From Davidsoniella eucalypti (taxonomy: Eukaryota; Ascomycota; Sordariomycetes; Microascales; Ceratocystidaceae): a DNA stretch of 64,000 nucleotides. Of the stretch, positions 62,355 through 64,000 are shown one piece after another. Position numbers and translations under genes: made by a program. How positions within the stretch are numbered: the first letter of the stretch is position 1; every line of letters begins with the position of its first letter. Location: NCBI GenBank assembly GCA_004009845.1, contig RMBW01000107.1:1-64000 (forward strand). The letters run 5' to 3'. The notes beneath the pieces are model-generated. The model had not been told where the DNA came from. It saw only the letters and a program-made list of their open reading frames with translations, and ran no database searches.

Positions 62355-62366
62355 AACCCTAGGGTT
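62355..62366. promoter_or_regulatory. AACCCTAGGGTT palindrome in divergent promoter
   Basis: A perfect 12-bp palindrome made of two telomere-like AACCCT half sites. It lies in the 613 bp between the divergent starts of the dismutase (62084) and the small gene at 62698. It is a candidate site for a telobox (Tbf1-like) protein acting on both genes. The role is inferred. Confidence 0.4.
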
Positions 62367-62697
62367 ACTGTCAACATGCGCAAACTTGCTCATCAAGGTT
62401 CTTACAAAAATTACCAGAATTAGAGTCAGGATATTTGTGCCTGGAAGCAGCCAATCCCAATTCAAGGTTTCAGGAGTTGACATTTATTCCTGCGATATTG
62501 AGCTCAATGAGCAGGTTAGAGAGGATTCGAGTGGCCAAAAGGGTAGTTTCGATAATGTATAAATGAGATGGGATGACAGGTTCCCGGTAGCAATTGTAGA
62601 CCTTTTTCAACATCACTCTTCTATCTTCCCAACTACGATCTTCAAGTACTATATTTTATATTTTCACCATTCTCTCTATCATCTCTATAATTCCAAC

Positions 62698-63192
62698 ATG
62701 TGTGGTCCTGACAACTCAACTCGGCCCCGCGGTGGTGCTCTAGCAGCTCTTTACCCTGTTCCGTCTAGCAGATCCTCTGATGTTTACTGCGACCTTACTT
62801 TTCACACTCCCGGAAGTCCGTGCTCACCAACAGCCACACATTTGCGTTTCGAGTCGCAAAGCTTCAGCAGCGAGCAAGACATGAAAGTCATTATCCAGTA
62901 TGTGATTCTACAGTATAAACATTCGAACCTTTCGTGAAACATATGATCTAACATGAAGACCCATTGTAGCAAAACCGGCGAACTAAACAAGTCAGCCGAC
63001 GAATGCGGCTGCTTCAACGAGTTCAGCGTGAATCTAGACGCTGATCAGATTGATCCTTCTATCAACGATATTGTTCTTGGCAAGCCAATTGATATTGGAG
63101 TTGGGGGAGATGGTATCATTGGTCGCAGAGTATCCTTAGTTTTAGATGGTCAACATGTTGCCCAAGGAATCATTGGCTTTAATTTTGTCTAA
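62698..63192 (+). CDS. Small unrecognised protein, two exons
   Basis: Exons 62698-62897 and 62970-63192 join in frame to 140 residues. The 72-nt intron has donor GTATGT, branch ATCTAACA and acceptor TTGTAG, all as in the confirmed genes, which is the main support. The protein begins MCGPDNSTRPRGG and ends DGQHVAQGIIGFNFV. It has no signal peptide or membrane segment that I can see and contains five Cys residues, two of them in ECGCF. The second exon alternates hydrophobic and polar residues like a small beta-rich domain. I recognise no family. ATG 62698 (context CCAACATGTG) is preferred; an in-frame ATG at 62563 would add 45 AT-rich residues that look like leader. It shares a 613-bp divergent promoter with the dismutase. 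Confidence 0.6.
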
Positions 63193-64000
63193 CCATGATT
63201 AGGGTTATACATTTTATGGGTTTGATATTTTAGCAGGCGTTAGGGAAACAGATTAATTACAGAATGGTTTCATATCCAACTAAAGGAACCAGATTATCAC
63301 TGAACAATGCAGTAATTCAAGAGATAATGATGAGCCGCAAGTATTACACTTACAAACATAAAGCCGAAATCACAAACATTATTCAAGAAACCTTTTCTCT
63401 AAGTATCCTTTCACATGCTTGGAACTTGCTGACTGCCCCACTAAAATATCGCGCTTGCTGATGGCTACTACCACTTTCGTCTCGTACTGTCAAGCTTGAA
63501 TTCTATAATTTTTCGTATTTAACTAGTCATTTTCTTTTATTCTATTTGTCTTCCATACCTTAGCTCCAACTTCTCTACATGTAGTTTCAACATTTGTGTC
63601 TCCAGTATTTCTGTGTAAGATCTATTTCCCAGTTATTTATTTCACGTCATCATAAAGAATGGAAAGTTTACTTTTCTTTTTGGATTGGTGAACTCTTTTA
63701 TATATACATATTTGTAACTGTAGTACTCATTGTGTAACCCTAATCTACTACGATACAAAGAACATTGCTTCATTAACACGACGATAATGTTCGACACTTG
63801 GTTCCGTTCCTATCTACCATTCTTTGAAGTCTATCTACTATTGTTCTATAGCAATATAGTAGCATACTTGGGACTGAATTAGTTGGCGGATATCATCTCC
63901 AGGTCAACTTGGTGAGGGACTGTAGGTGCACGTAGGTTTATGCATGTGTCGTGACATCTTTGTGGTACAAATTTGGGGCCATCGGCACTCTCTGTCAGTT
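63193..64000. other. Intergenic to window edge
   Basis: No gene recognised. TTAGGGTT occurs at 63199-63206, 7 bp after the stop of the small gene, and AACCCTAA at 63736-63743. A 65-codon frame at 63264-63461 has no motif. Confidence 0.55.

Overview
The window looks like nuclear DNA of a filamentous ascomycete (Pezizomycotina, probably close to Eurotiomycetes). Protein-coding genes carry short introns (52-118 nt) with GTAAGT/GTATGT-type donors and CTAAC branch points just before the acceptor. All three tRNA genes have an intron after position 37. The protein set (SMC3, mitochondrial mL46, F-box/WD40, a HAM1-like protein, a cytosolic-type Mn superoxide dismutase, a CBM21 phosphatase-targeting subunit beginning MPYTPPSH) is typical of filamentous fungi. 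The class-level placement is inferred from recalled family resemblance, not from a search.

Layout. 0.6-0.75 kb: tRNA-Phe (minus). 1.5-5.3 kb: SMC3 (plus, 4 exons). 6.1-7.3 kb: mL46 (minus, 3 exons). 10.1-12.5 kb: F-box/WD40 protein (minus, 2 exons). 15.6-18.6 kb: HAM1-like protein (plus, 1 exon). 18.8-20.5 kb: AAA ATPase (minus, 3 exons). 22.4 kb: tRNA-Leu(AAG) (minus). 22.5-50.7 kb: about 28 kb in which I recognise no intact gene. 50.75-53.5 kb: PP1 regulatory subunit with CBM21 domain (plus, 2 exons). 53.5-60.9 kb: another gene-free stretch. 60.9 kb: tRNA-Leu(CAG) (plus). 61.3-62.1 kb: Mn superoxide dismutase (minus, 3 exons). 62.7-63.2 kb: small unrecognised two-exon gene (plus), divergent from the dismutase. 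All exon joins given here preserve the reading frame when summed by hand.

The genes do not form a pathway or cluster. They are housekeeping functions: cohesin, mitochondrial translation, ubiquitin ligase targeting, glycogen/PP1 regulation, superoxide removal and tRNAs. Coding exons are GC-balanced. Non-coding flanks are AT-richer and often strongly pyrimidine-rich on the sense strand, probably marking long untranslated regions.

The points most worth a second look are the 28 kb gene desert, starting right beside a tRNA gene; a plus-strand island of broken open frames at 23.9-26.8 kb; an excess of telomere-like AACCCTAA octamers in intergenic DNA; and an in-frame upstream ATG on the dismutase. 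I found no CRISPR array, rRNA, intact transposon or recognisable novel multi-gene system.
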